Part shown: one piece after another, positions 33,576-41,899 of the stretch | Position numbering within the stretch: position 1 is the stretch's first letter | How the letters are laid out: every line of letters starts with the position of its first letter | DNA from: UBA822 sp965249775 | Lineage (GTDB): Bacteria > Gemmatimonadota > Gemmatimonadetes > Longimicrobiales > Gaopeijiaceae | DNA length: 64,000 nucleotides | Assembly (NCBI GenBank): GCA_965249775.1 | Contig: OZ252253.1 | Coordinates: 2,790,001-2,854,000, forward strand | Direction of reading: 5' to 3' | The notes under the pieces: generated by a model | Told to the model about the DNA's origin: nothing | Database searches by the model: none | Seen by the model: the letters and a program-made list of their open reading frames with translations, nothing else | Program-made: the position numbers and the translations under genes

Positions 33576-36241
33576 TTCCCCACCCGCTCCCTCAACTCCT
33601 CGAAGAAGTTTTGGACGAGGACGAACGAATTGGCCTCTCCCCCATCTCCCGCCTCCACACCCGCACCCTCGTAAGGCCGCGCCATCAAGAACCGCTGATC
33701 GTCCTGCGTGACGTCATACAAGAGGCCGACCAGCGAACCCTCGTATCGCGGCGGAATCGTGAACAGAGGTTCGCGCTCGACGACCCGGAAGCGTGGGGTC
33801 GTCTCGAACCGGGCCCCCATCATGTTGAGCGTACTCGGCTCCACGAAGAACAGCTCCTCTCCGTTGTGCGCCCAGTACGGCATGATTCCGCCCTCGGTCG
33901 ACACCTGAACCTTTCCAGAGTCGACGTCGGGGAACGGCCGCACGAACACTTCTTCACGGTCCGTTTCGGTCGAGACATAGGCGATCCAACGCCCGTCCCA
34001 CGAGATCGCCGGCGCCGACTCGTCGTACTCTTCCGCCAGAAGCGGTTGCGCTACGCTGTCCACACCAGGGCGTACGGCAAGAATGTCGCGGGCCCCTTCG
34101 ACGCCGCGAGGACCGCTGGAACGAAGCAGCAACCATTCCCCATCGGGGCTCCAGAACCCGTCGGCCAGGCCGACCTCGTGGTCGAACACTAGCTCCGCAC
34201 TGCCCGTGCCATCGGCGCGCCTGGACCACACGTCCATCGCCGACGCCCGGCTCGAGAGGAAGGTCACGGTCTCACCGTCGGGTGCCCACCGCGGTTTCCT
34301 GTCGTCGCCCCCATCGAACGTGATGCGCGAGAACGGACCCTCGTCCAGCTCCTTGACCCAGATGTCGTAGCCGTCCTCGGTCAGCGCCCGCACTGCAATG
34401 CGGGTTCCGTCGGGCGAGAGGCTCCAACCTGTGTTGGGGTTGCCGCGGTCGAACCACCAATCGGGATCCACTGGACTCGCCTGACCCGTCCGGTTCATCC
34501 AGACGAGTTGCCGCGGGACCAAGGCTCCGGAGCTGCCCCCTCCGGAATAGAAGAGCTTGCCGTCGTCGGAGAGGGTAAAGGCCTGCACGCCGTCCACGAT
34601 CGCCACGGGCGAATCCAGTAGCTCCACCGCACCGGGGTCCAAGCGGGCGGCCATCAGGACACCCTCGAACAGGTACACGAGATGACCCGACTCGGCGTAG
34701 CGGGGCCACTGACCCGCCGTAAGCGAACGGGACTCGCCCGTATTCACATCGAGCGCTCGGATTTCGCCGTCGCCACCAGACAGCCCGACCATCAACAGGG
34801 CGTCTTCGCCACCCGGAAGAAAGTCGCTCACAACGTGACCCACCTCGCCCTCACCCAGTCGTGTGACCTGCTCGACTGGGCCGCCGCTCGCCGGCATACG
34901 GACCGCGCCGGAGTCTCCCAATGCGTAGATGTAGCCGTCGGACCCCCAGCGCGGGAAGGTACCGGGCCCCAGCGTTATGACCGGGCCTCCCTCGAAGGAA
35001 AGAACCGAGACCTCGCCGCCTCGCATGAAGGCCAGGCGCTCACCGTCGGGGGACACATCAGGCATGACTGCGCCTGTGGTACCTCGCACCGGTAGCGGAT
35101 CGAGGTCATTCCACTGCCGGGCCCAGAGTTGATTGCCGGCGCCGCCTTCACCCACACCCACATACACGAGCTTCGAGCCGTCGGGCGAGAGATTGAACGC
35201 GACGGCGTTCCTGAGAACCGGCGGATCGGCATCCCCGAACGGCGAAGCGAACCGCTCGACCGGCAGTGGTGGATCGGGGCTGAGGAGCGACCAGCCGAGG
35301 GCCACTGCCAGGATCGCCGTCGTGGTCGCGAAGCCGAGGGTCAGCCTCTTCCATGGCCCTGGGGAGGCGCCCGCTCCCTCTTCGGCCAGCTCTCCATATC
35401 GGAACCCTGGATCGCCCAGCGCCCTCACGAACTCCTGCGCCGACGTGAACCGGTCCGCGGGAAGCTTCTCGAGAGCGCACCGAACCGCCGCGTCCACGCT
35501 CGCAGGGACGGAGGGCCGTAGCTCAGCCGCCGAGACGGGCTTGCCCGCGATGATCTTGCCCAACACGGCCTGCGCGGAGGTCCCCGGATACGGGGGCTCG
35601 CCCACCAACATCTCATAGAGCACGGAGCCGAGGGCGTAGGTGTCGGTGGAGGCCCCGACGACCTGATCGCCCGTCGCTTGCTCCGGGCTCATGTAGAACG
35701 GCGTCCCCACGCTGAGGCCGGTCTCGGTGAGCCGTGCCCCTCCGCCCGCGGCACTCACAGCCAGCGCGATCCCGAAGTCGGCGATCAGCGGCTTGCCTCG
35801 ACTGACCAGGATGTTGCCCGGCTTGATGTCCCTGTGGACGATGCCCTGCTCATGCGCCGCCTGGAGCGCCTCGCCCACGTCCACAGCGATTCGCACCGCC
35901 TCGTCCACCGGCAGCTGGTTCTCGCGCTCGATGCGCTCCCGGAGACTCTCCCCCTCCACGTAGGGCATCACGTAGTAGACGAGCCCCTCCGCCTCGCCGG
36001 AGTCGAAGAGCGGGAGGATGTTGGGGTGCTGGAGATTGGCCGTGACTTTGATTTCGGCCAAGAAGCGCTCGGCGCCGACGACCGCCGCCAACTCGGGCTT
36101 CAGGACTTTGAGGGCGACTTTGCGCTCGTGCTTGAGGTCGTCGGCCAGGTACACCGTGGCCATGCCACCCTCGCCGAGCTCTCGCTCGATGGTGTAGCGG
36201 CCTTCTAGGGCGGCGTTGAGGCGGTCGAGGGAATCGGACAT
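33572..36241 (-). CDS. serine/threonine protein kinase with TolB-like beta-propeller (copy 1)
   Basis: An 889-residue signalling protein. Residues 1-270 are a Pkn-type kinase: P-loop ELGEGGMATVYLADDL, Lys45 in KVALKVLKPE, catalytic IVHRDIKPGN (Asp138) and DFGIA (155-159). After a proline/alanine-rich linker and a single transmembrane helix (TTTAILAVALGWSLL, about 305-320) comes a large TolB/WD40-like beta-propeller with repeated SPDG-type blades. The propeller is expected outside the membrane as a sensor. The stop of the upstream paralog (36243) lies 1 base before this ATG. Confidence 0.95.
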   Translation of the reverse strand: MSDSLDRLNAALEGRYTIERELGEGGMATVYLADDLKHERKVALKVLKPELAAVVGAERFLAEIKVTANLQHPNILPLFDSGEAEGLVYYVMPYVEGESLRERIERENQLPVDEAVRIAVDVGEALQAAHEQGIVHRDIKPGNILVSRGKPLIADFGIALAVSAAGGGARLTETGLSVGTPFYMSPEQATGDQVVGASTDTYALGSVLYEMLVGEPPYPGTSAQAVLGKIIAGKPVSAAELRPSVPASVDAAVRCALEKLPADRFTSAQEFVRALGDPGFRYGELAEEGAGASPGPWKRLTLGFATTTAILAVALGWSLLSPDPPLPVERFASPFGDADPPVLRNAVAFNLSPDGSKLVYVGVGEGGAGNQLWARQWNDLDPLPVRGTTGAVMPDVSPDGERLAFMRGGEVSVLSFEGGPVITLGPGTFPRWGSDGYIYALGDSGAVRMPASGGPVEQVTRLGEGEVGHVVSDFLPGGEDALLMVGLSGGDGEIRALDVNTGESRSLTAGQWPRYAESGHLVYLFEGVLMAARLDPGAVELLDSPVAIVDGVQAFTLSDDGKLFYSGGGSSGALVPRQLVWMNRTGQASPVDPDWWFDRGNPNTGWSLSPDGTRIAVRALTEDGYDIWVKELDEGPFSRITFDGGDDRKPRWAPDGETVTFLSSRASAMDVWSRRADGTGSAELVFDHEVGLADGFWSPDGEWLLLRSSGPRGVEGARDILAVRPGVDSVAQPLLAEEYDESAPAISWDGRWIAYVSTETDREEVFVRPFPDVDSGKVQVSTEGGIMPYWAHNGEELFFVEPSTLNMMGARFETTPRFRVVEREPLFTIPPRYEGSLVGLLYDVTQDDQRFLMARPYEGAGVEAGDGGEANSFVLVQNFFEELRERVGN

Positions 36242-36242
36242 G

Positions 36243-38909
36243 TCAGTTCCCCGCTCTCCCGCTCAACGCCTCGGCCCAGTTCTCGACCAGGATGAGCTCG
36301 TTGCCACCGTCCGCCTCTTCGATCTGCAGCATCACGAACCGCTGATCGTCCGGGCTCACGACGTACAAGGAGTATCCACGGCTGCCACGCAGGTAGCCAG
36401 CCGTGGAGAACAGTATGTCTCGACCGTCCCAGGCGAAGGACTCCCCCGCAGCCAGTTGGACAGCGACCAGTTCGTCCGCTCCGTTCCGGTAAAACAACTC
36501 CCGCCCGCTGTGTGCCCACACCGGCTCAGCTCCTCCATCCGTGGATACCAGCCACCGGCCCGAGTCCACTTCTGGGAAGGGACGGACGTAGACTTCGTCT
36601 CGGCCCCCTTCGTTCGAGACGTAGGCCAGCCATCGACCGTCTGGAGAAAGAGTCGGCGAGTGTTCACCGAACCCGGTGGCCACCAGCGGGACCGGTACAG
36701 TGTCCGTTGCGGGTTGAATGCCGAGGATGTCACCGCTGGTAGTCGTACCCACACGAAAGATCAGCCACGTGCCGTCCGGGGAGTAGAAGCCCTCCACTAT
36801 CGAGCGGCCCGCGGACAGTACGAGGTCCTCCGAGCCGCTGCCGTCCGCCCGCTTGGTCCAGACTTCCGAAAACCCTCCGCGGGTCGAGATGAACGTCATC
36901 GACTGACCGTCCGAAGACCAGGAAGGCCTTCGACTGCCTTCGTCGAAAGTGAGCCGTGACAACGGCCCCGTGTCCAATTGCTTCACCCACACGTCGCTCG
37001 CCGCCGTGGAGCCCGCTGTCGTCGTGATCGCCAGGCGGTCGCCGCTCGGGGAGAGAGCGAGGCCGGAAAGACCCGGAGTGGCCAATACCGTCCACCCGGC
37101 TTCGATCTCACGGGCGGTTCCATCACGTTCTACCCAGACGGGGGCAACGACCCCTCCTCCCGCGCCGCCGGTCCGATACACGAGCTTGCCCGTCTCCGAC
37201 ACCGCGTAGAAACCGATCGACGGGGGTATCATGGCCAAACGCTCGGCCACCGGCACGGCGGCCCCAGTGAGCTCCAGCGACTCGACGTCGAAGGCAGCAG
37301 CCAACAGGGTGGCGTCTTCGCTGATGAAGAGCAGATGTCCGCTGGGCGCATAACGTGGGTGGGTGCCCGAAGTGAGGTCCCTCACCTCCCCGGTCCCCAG
37401 GTCCACTGTTCGGACTATGGTACCTCCGCCCGCCCTCGGAGCGGCGAATACGGCACTTGCCCCCCCCGGCAAGACATCGGAGAGAATCTTGAAAAGGTCT
37501 CCATCGGTCGTGTTCATCTCCGCGATGTTTTCCGGTTCTCCCCCGATCGCGGGCACGCGTCTCAACCCGAGGACCGCCTCCGTATAGTAGATCCACGCAC
37601 CGTCAGGACTCCATGTCGGGCAACAGAGGCCCCCGTCGACATCGACGAGCGTCCGAGAAACACCCCCCTGGAGCGGAACCACCCGAACCGAATTGCCCAT
37701 GATGACGGCCACCTCGAGGCCATCTGGAGAGAGATCCGGATACGTGGCGCCTTGTGTATCCCGGATCGGCGTCGCATCCAGCGCGTCCCACCGCCTCAAC
37801 CACAGCTGGGGCTGTCCTTGCTCACCCACACCTCTGTAGACAAACAGCGATCCGTCGTCCGAGAGGTCGAGGTCACCCCGGCTGGGATGAAACGTCTGTT
37901 CGTCCGGGAGCGCCACGGACACGCGGGTCACCGGTGGGGGCGGGGCGGGGCGCAGGAGCGACCAGGCCGCGATGCCGATAGCAACGGCTGCGAGGCCCCA
38001 ACCGGCCTGAGTCAGGCGATTCCACGGGCCCACGGCCGCACCCGAGCCTGCCGTCGCCAGCTCCCCGTACCTGAATCCCGGGTCGCCCAGCGCCCTCGAA
38101 AACTCCTGCGCCGAGGTGAACCGATCCGCGGGCAGTCTCTCCAGAGCGCATCGCACCGCCGCATCGACGTTGGCCGGGATCGAGGCGCGTTGCTCCGTCG
38201 CCGAAACGGGTTTGCCCGCGATGATCTGGCCCAGCACCGCCTGTGCTGTGCTTCCCATGTACGGAGGGTCGCCGGTCAGCATCTCGTAGAGCACCGCGCC
38301 GAGAGCATAGGTGTCGGTCGAGGGTCCCACGGCCTGATCGCCTGTCGCCTGCTCGGGACTCATGTAGTAAGGGGTGCCCACGCTGAGACCGGTCTCCGTG
38401 AGACGACTCCCTCCGGCAGCGCCGACCGCCAGCGCGATCCCGAAGTCGGCGATCAGCGGCTCACCCCGGCTCAGCAGGATGTTGGCGGGTTTGATGTCGC
38501 GATGGATGATGCCCTTCTCGTGCGCCGTCTGGAGCGCGCTGGCCACCGCCGCGGCGATCCGTACGGCCTCGTCCACGGGAAGCTGCTTCTCACGGTTGAT
38601 GCGGTCCTGGAGGGTCTCGCCTTCCACGAAGGGCATGACGTAGAAGAGGAAGCTGTCGGCCTCGCCCGAGTCGTGAAGCGGCAGGATGTGCGGGTGCTGG
38701 AGGCTGGCGGTCGTCTTGATCTCGGCAAGGAAGCGCTCGGCGCCGACCACGGCGGCCAGCTCGGGCTTCAGGACCTTCAGCGCGACCTTACGCTCGTGCT
38801 TGAGGTCGTCGGCCAGGTAGACGGTGGCCATGCCGCCCTCGCCGAGCTCCCGCTCGATGGTGTAGCGGCCCTCGAGGGCAGCGTTGAGGCGGTCGACGGG
38901 GTCAGACAT
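36243..38909 (-). CDS. serine/threonine protein kinase with TolB-like beta-propeller (copy 2)
   Basis: An 888-residue paralog of the neighbouring kinase. The first 65 residues are nearly identical (ALEGRYTIERELGEGGMATV), the catalytic motifs IIHRDIKPAN and ADFGIALAVG are intact, and the propeller half is clearly diverged. A TM helix lies near 305-325. The tandem pair probably arose by duplication, with the sensor domains later evolving separately. The two genes form a minus-strand operon in which this copy is first. A truncated PIN-toxin remnant on the plus strand sits just 5' of it. Confidence 0.95.
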   Translation of the reverse strand: MSDPVDRLNAALEGRYTIERELGEGGMATVYLADDLKHERKVALKVLKPELAAVVGAERFLAEIKTTASLQHPHILPLHDSGEADSFLFYVMPFVEGETLQDRINREKQLPVDEAVRIAAAVASALQTAHEKGIIHRDIKPANILLSRGEPLIADFGIALAVGAAGGSRLTETGLSVGTPYYMSPEQATGDQAVGPSTDTYALGAVLYEMLTGDPPYMGSTAQAVLGQIIAGKPVSATEQRASIPANVDAAVRCALERLPADRFTSAQEFSRALGDPGFRYGELATAGSGAAVGPWNRLTQAGWGLAAVAIGIAAWSLLRPAPPPPVTRVSVALPDEQTFHPSRGDLDLSDDGSLFVYRGVGEQGQPQLWLRRWDALDATPIRDTQGATYPDLSPDGLEVAVIMGNSVRVVPLQGGVSRTLVDVDGGLCCPTWSPDGAWIYYTEAVLGLRRVPAIGGEPENIAEMNTTDGDLFKILSDVLPGGASAVFAAPRAGGGTIVRTVDLGTGEVRDLTSGTHPRYAPSGHLLFISEDATLLAAAFDVESLELTGAAVPVAERLAMIPPSIGFYAVSETGKLVYRTGGAGGGVVAPVWVERDGTAREIEAGWTVLATPGLSGLALSPSGDRLAITTTAGSTAASDVWVKQLDTGPLSRLTFDEGSRRPSWSSDGQSMTFISTRGGFSEVWTKRADGSGSEDLVLSAGRSIVEGFYSPDGTWLIFRVGTTTSGDILGIQPATDTVPVPLVATGFGEHSPTLSPDGRWLAYVSNEGGRDEVYVRPFPEVDSGRWLVSTDGGAEPVWAHSGRELFYRNGADELVAVQLAAGESFAWDGRDILFSTAGYLRGSRGYSLYVVSPDDQRFVMLQIEEADGGNELILVENWAEALSGRAGN

Positions 38910-38919
38910 GGTGGCGAAT

Positions 38920-39111
38920 ATGCCGCTCGGCGCCCTGTCGTGCCAGTCGCTGGACCGCGCGAGGCTCCTCCTGGATGCCTATCCCCACTTGATGGCACGA
39001 GACGGGCTGCACGCAGCCGTTGTGCTCCAGCACCAACTTGACGGGCTCTGCTCCTTCGACACGGATTTCGACCCTGTGGCCGGAGTCGAGAGGGTCGAAC
39101 CAGAGATGTAG
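38920..39111 (+). pseudogene. truncated PIN-domain (VapC-like) toxin remnant
   Basis: The frame from ATG 38920 encodes LMARDGLHAAVVLQHQLDGL and CSFDTDFDPVAGVERVEP, the C-terminal half of a VapC-type PIN ribonuclease with two of the acidic residues. The N-terminal half with the first Asp and the Glu is missing. The start overlaps the 5' side of the kinase gene's upstream region, and no antitoxin is in frame before it. It is probably a dead fragment. Residues before about 17 are not PIN-like. Confidence 0.7.
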
Positions 39112-39193
39112 TCGCGACTCAGGGCTCGCCGACGGCGCTCGAAGCTCGGCGAAGATGTCTAGCTAAAGAGCAACCCCATGTGTCACCGGGAGA

Positions 39194-39490
39194 TCAATCG
39201 CGCCGAAGCTCGCCGAGAAGCTCGGTCGCCGTATCCTTCCGCAACCCCAGCCCGCACGTTTGCCACGTCCAACCGCCCTTGGCGACCCGGGCCCGCTGAA
39301 GCTCACCGGCTCGGGCCAAGCCACTCAGGACGCCTTCGATATCGTCTCGCGGTCCACGGCGTCCGGACACCGGACGTATCTCGGCGACCACCTCCTCGCG
39401 GTCGGTTACAAGTAGGGTCTCCCCCCTTTTAACCGCCCGCAAATACTCGGACAGCTTGGCCCTCAGCTTCGTCACGCCCACAATTCTCAT
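39194..39490 (-). CDS. Phd/YefM-family antitoxin (orphan)
   Basis: The 98-residue protein begins with the family pattern VTKLRAKLSEYLRAVKRGET and LLVTDREEVVAEIRPV, a Phd DNA-binding domain, followed by a diverged tail. It would bind its operator and neutralise a toxin. No toxin follows it on the minus strand; the only toxin sequence nearby is the PIN remnant in the opposite orientation. The ATG ends at 39490. TTGTAGT/ACTACAA inverted repeats lie just upstream. Confidence 0.8.
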   Translation of the reverse strand: MRIVGVTKLRAKLSEYLRAVKRGETLLVTDREEVVAEIRPVSGRRGPRDDIEGVLSGLARAGELQRARVAKGGWTWQTCGLGLRKDTATELLGELRRD

Positions 39491-39498
39491 GGTCGAAA

Positions 39499-39526
39499 TT
39501 GTAGTTGTCGGTCGTCACCACTACAA
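39499..39526. promoter_or_regulatory. inverted repeat upstream of the Phd-like antitoxin (candidate operator)
   Basis: TTGTAGT (39499-39505) and ACTACAA (39520-39526) form a 7-bp perfect inverted repeat with a 14-base gap, starting 9 bases before the antitoxin ATG. This position suits autoregulation. Confidence 0.5.
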
Positions 39527-39601
39527 GCGTGTAGGCGTCGCGGCCAAAACGCGTCGTTGACATGCCACCCAGCTTCGCTATCGTCGTCATATGGTCTTAT
39601 T

Positions 39602-39633
39602 GACCATTTCGACCCTTTCCGACCATTTCGACC
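39602..39633. repeat. two direct copies of GACCATTTCGACC
   Basis: Copies at 39602-39614 and 39621-39633 are identical 13-mers 19 bases apart, between the antitoxin and proC. They could be a regulator site, but no function is shown. Confidence 0.6.
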
Positions 39634-39770
39634 GGATCGACAGTGAACAACAACGCACGACCGCGACGCCGACCGCCGATCGACCGTCCACTCCCTAGGG
39701 AGCGGGCGCGTCCTGTCTTGCGTGGGGAGATTCGATAGAGCGACCCTCCACCCCCGAGACCTGACGTTCG

Positions 39771-39800
39771 CCGGCGCCCATTCCAGGAGCCGGTTTTTTT
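39771..39800 (+). terminator. terminator-like hairpin in the proC leader (possible attenuator)
   Basis: CCGGC (39771-39775) and GCCGG (39789-39793) form a 5-bp stem followed by seven T residues (39794-39800). It sits about 18 bases before the proC start, so it could end transcripts before proC or act in attenuation. The stem is short. Confidence 0.5.
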
Positions 39801-39818
39801 GTTTCCGAGAGGTTTCCG

Positions 39819-40676
39819 ATGTCAGCTAAAAGAGAGTCCGAATCGTTGTCCGCATCATCGTCCCGCGGCCTGGCAATTCTGGGTGGCGGCAACCTGGGTC
39901 AGGCCTTGGCACGCGGCTTGGTACGCAGCTCGATCCTGCGGCCCGATCAAATCCACATCACATCCCTGCACCTGCCCGGGCTGGTGGGACTGGCGGAGGA
40001 TGGCCACCCGACCGGATCCGACAATCTCGCTGCAATCGAGGCGTGCGATACGATCCTGATCGCGGTTCAGCCCCAGCAGATCGTGGATCTGATCGACGAA
40101 ATCCGGGACCACATCGATCCCGGCCGCCACAAGGTGATCTCGGTGGTCACCGGCGTGACCGTCGCGCAGCTGCGGGAGATGATCCCGGCGCCGACGCAGG
40201 TCGCCCGGGCCATGCCGAACACGGCCGTCTCCATCGGGGAGTCGATGACCTGCCTGTCGGCCGATCCCGATTCGATGGACGCGCTCGAAGAAGCGGAGAC
40301 TCTATTCAAAGGCGTGGGGCTTACGATCCGCCTCGAGGACGAGATGATGGTCGGGGCCACGGCGTTGTGTGCGTGCGGCGTGGCGTTCTTTCTCCGATCG
40401 GTTCGGGCCGCCTCGCAAGGTGGCATCGAGATCGGATTCCACCCTGAGGACGCGCTCTTGCTTGCCGCGCAAACGGCGAGGGGAGCCGCCTCACTCGCTC
40501 TCGGAGCGAACGGTCACCCCGAGTCGGAGATCGATCGTGTCACCACGCCCCGTGGCTGCACGATCGCCGGGCTCAACGAGATGGAGCATCAGGGCTTCAG
40601 CTCTGCGATGATCAAGGGATTCGTGCTCTCGGCTCAAAAGGCCGCTGAGCTGTTCGACGAAGGGGATGCGGCGTGA
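39819..40676 (+). CDS. proC: pyrroline-5-carboxylate reductase ProC
   Basis: ProC (285 residues) reduces pyrroline-5-carboxylate to proline with NAD(P)H. It has the Rossmann motif ILGGGNLGQALARGLV near residue 20, the SVVTGVTVAQLREMIP-to-RAMPNTAVSIGESMT region and the signature VTTPRGCTIAGLNEMEHQGF. Start ATG 39819 has GAGAGG upstream. It is first in a proC-proB-proA operon; the stop overlaps the proB GTG. Confidence 0.96.
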   Translation: MSAKRESESLSASSSRGLAILGGGNLGQALARGLVRSSILRPDQIHITSLHLPGLVGLAEDGHPTGSDNLAAIEACDTILIAVQPQQIVDLIDEIRDHIDPGRHKVISVVTGVTVAQLREMIPAPTQVARAMPNTAVSIGESMTCLSADPDSMDALEEAETLFKGVGLTIRLEDEMMVGATALCACGVAFFLRSVRAASQGGIEIGFHPEDALLLAAQTARGAASLALGANGHPESEIDRVTTPRGCTIAGLNEMEHQGFSSAMIKGFVLSAQKAAELFDEGDAA

Positions 40677-41899
40677 CGAACGCCCCGGGCGCGGGAGCGA
40701 GCAGGGACTTCGGCGAGCTCCGCCGTGTCGTGGTCAAGGTCGGGAGCGGCATCATTGCGCCCACGGGACGCCTCGATCCGGATGTCATCGAGCGGATGGC
40801 CGAGGATATTACCGCGCTGCGCGACACAGGCCTGGAGGTCGTCCTGGTGGTGTCGGGCGCCGTCGCGGCGGGGTACCTCGGGATGGGAAGGGATCGGCCC
40901 CCCACGTCGGTCGTCGAACGGCAGGCCTCGGCCGCGGTGGGGCAGTATCAGCTCATGACGATGTTCGCCCACGAGTTCGAGAAGTGCGACACGGTCGTCG
41001 CGCAGCTCCTCATGATGCAGGACGACATCGAGGACCGGCGCCGTTTTCTGAGCGCCCGGCACACAATGCAGGAGCTGCTGTCGCGGGGCATCCTCCCGAT
41101 CATCAACGAGAACGACCCGCTCGCAGACGACGAAGCGAAGATCGGAGACAACGATCATCTCGCGGCGCTCGTGACGAGCCTGATCACGGCGGATCTGCTC
41201 GTGATCTTGAGCACGGTCGCCGGCGTGCTTCGGTTCGGCGACACCAAGGAGGATGTCGAGAGGGACGACCGGACGCTCGCTGCCGAGGTGATCCACACCA
41301 TCGAAGTGGACTCGAAGATCGACAGCCACATCACCGATGACCAGACCGAAACCGGCGTTGGCGGCATGAGGGCCAAGGTCCGCGCCGCGAGATTGGCGAG
41401 TGACTGGGGCGTCCCCACGGTGATCGCCTCGGGAAAGGAACGTGGGCTCCTGACACGCGTCGTAGACGGCGAGGAGATCGGGTCTCACTTCGTAACGGGC
41501 ACCAAGCGCCTCACCGAGCGGAAGCGGTGGATCGCCATCCGTACGCGATCGGTGGGATCCATTGTCGTTGACGACGGCGCCAAGCGCGCGCTCGTAGAGC
41601 GTGGAGCCAGCCTGCTACCGGCCGGCATCGTCGAGGTCGGAGGGGAATTCGGGATCGGCGAGCGGGTCGATCTGCTCGGCGCGGACCGACAAGCGTTCGC
41701 GGTGGGTCTCGTATCGTATGCGGCCTCCGAGATTCAGCGCATGAAGGGACGGCAGAGCGACGAGTTCCTGGAGGTGCTGGGATACAAGTACGTGGAGGAG
41801 ATCGTCCATCGAGAGGATCTGGTCTTGCTCGACGTGAAGAACGACAATGGGGAAAGCTTCGACGACGGGGAGACAGGGGAGGAGAAATCGGATGAGTGA
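40673..41899 (+). CDS. proB: glutamate 5-kinase ProB
   Basis: ProB (408 residues) phosphorylates glutamate as the first step of proline synthesis. The kinase domain has VVVKVGSGIIAP, LVVSGAVAAGYLGMG, PIINENDPLADDE and GVGGMRAKVRAARLAS (about 210). A C-terminal PUA domain (KRWIAIRTRSVGSIVVDDGA onward, about 285-360) completes the full-length type. The GTG at 40673 overlaps the proC stop; the stop overlaps the proA start region. It has an acidic tail (NDNGESFDDGETGEEKSDE). Confidence 0.96.
   Translation: MTNAPGAGASRDFGELRRVVVKVGSGIIAPTGRLDPDVIERMAEDITALRDTGLEVVLVVSGAVAAGYLGMGRDRPPTSVVERQASAAVGQYQLMTMFAHEFEKCDTVVAQLLMMQDDIEDRRRFLSARHTMQELLSRGILPIINENDPLADDEAKIGDNDHLAALVTSLITADLLVILSTVAGVLRFGDTKEDVERDDRTLAAEVIHTIEVDSKIDSHITDDQTETGVGGMRAKVRAARLASDWGVPTVIASGKERGLLTRVVDGEEIGSHFVTGTKRLTERKRWIAIRTRSVGSIVVDDGAKRALVERGASLLPAGIVEVGGEFGIGERVDLLGADRQAFAVGLVSYAASEIQRMKGRQSDEFLEVLGYKYVEEIVHREDLVLLDVKNDNGESFDDGETGEEKSDE

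Larger units (their letters stand above)
39491..39818. other. intergenic region before proC: operator, short repeats and a structured leader
   Basis: These 328 bases have no gene that I can support. They contain the antitoxin operator at the left, two direct copies of GACCATTTCGACC (39602-39614 and 39621-39633) in an AT-richer patch, and a terminator-like hairpin at 39771-39800. The proC ribosome site GAGAGG is at 39807-39812. Confidence 0.6.

Noticed and set aside
36978..39041. Plus-strand frame of 687 codons
   Set aside because: It is antisense to the second kinase and has no recognisable domain.
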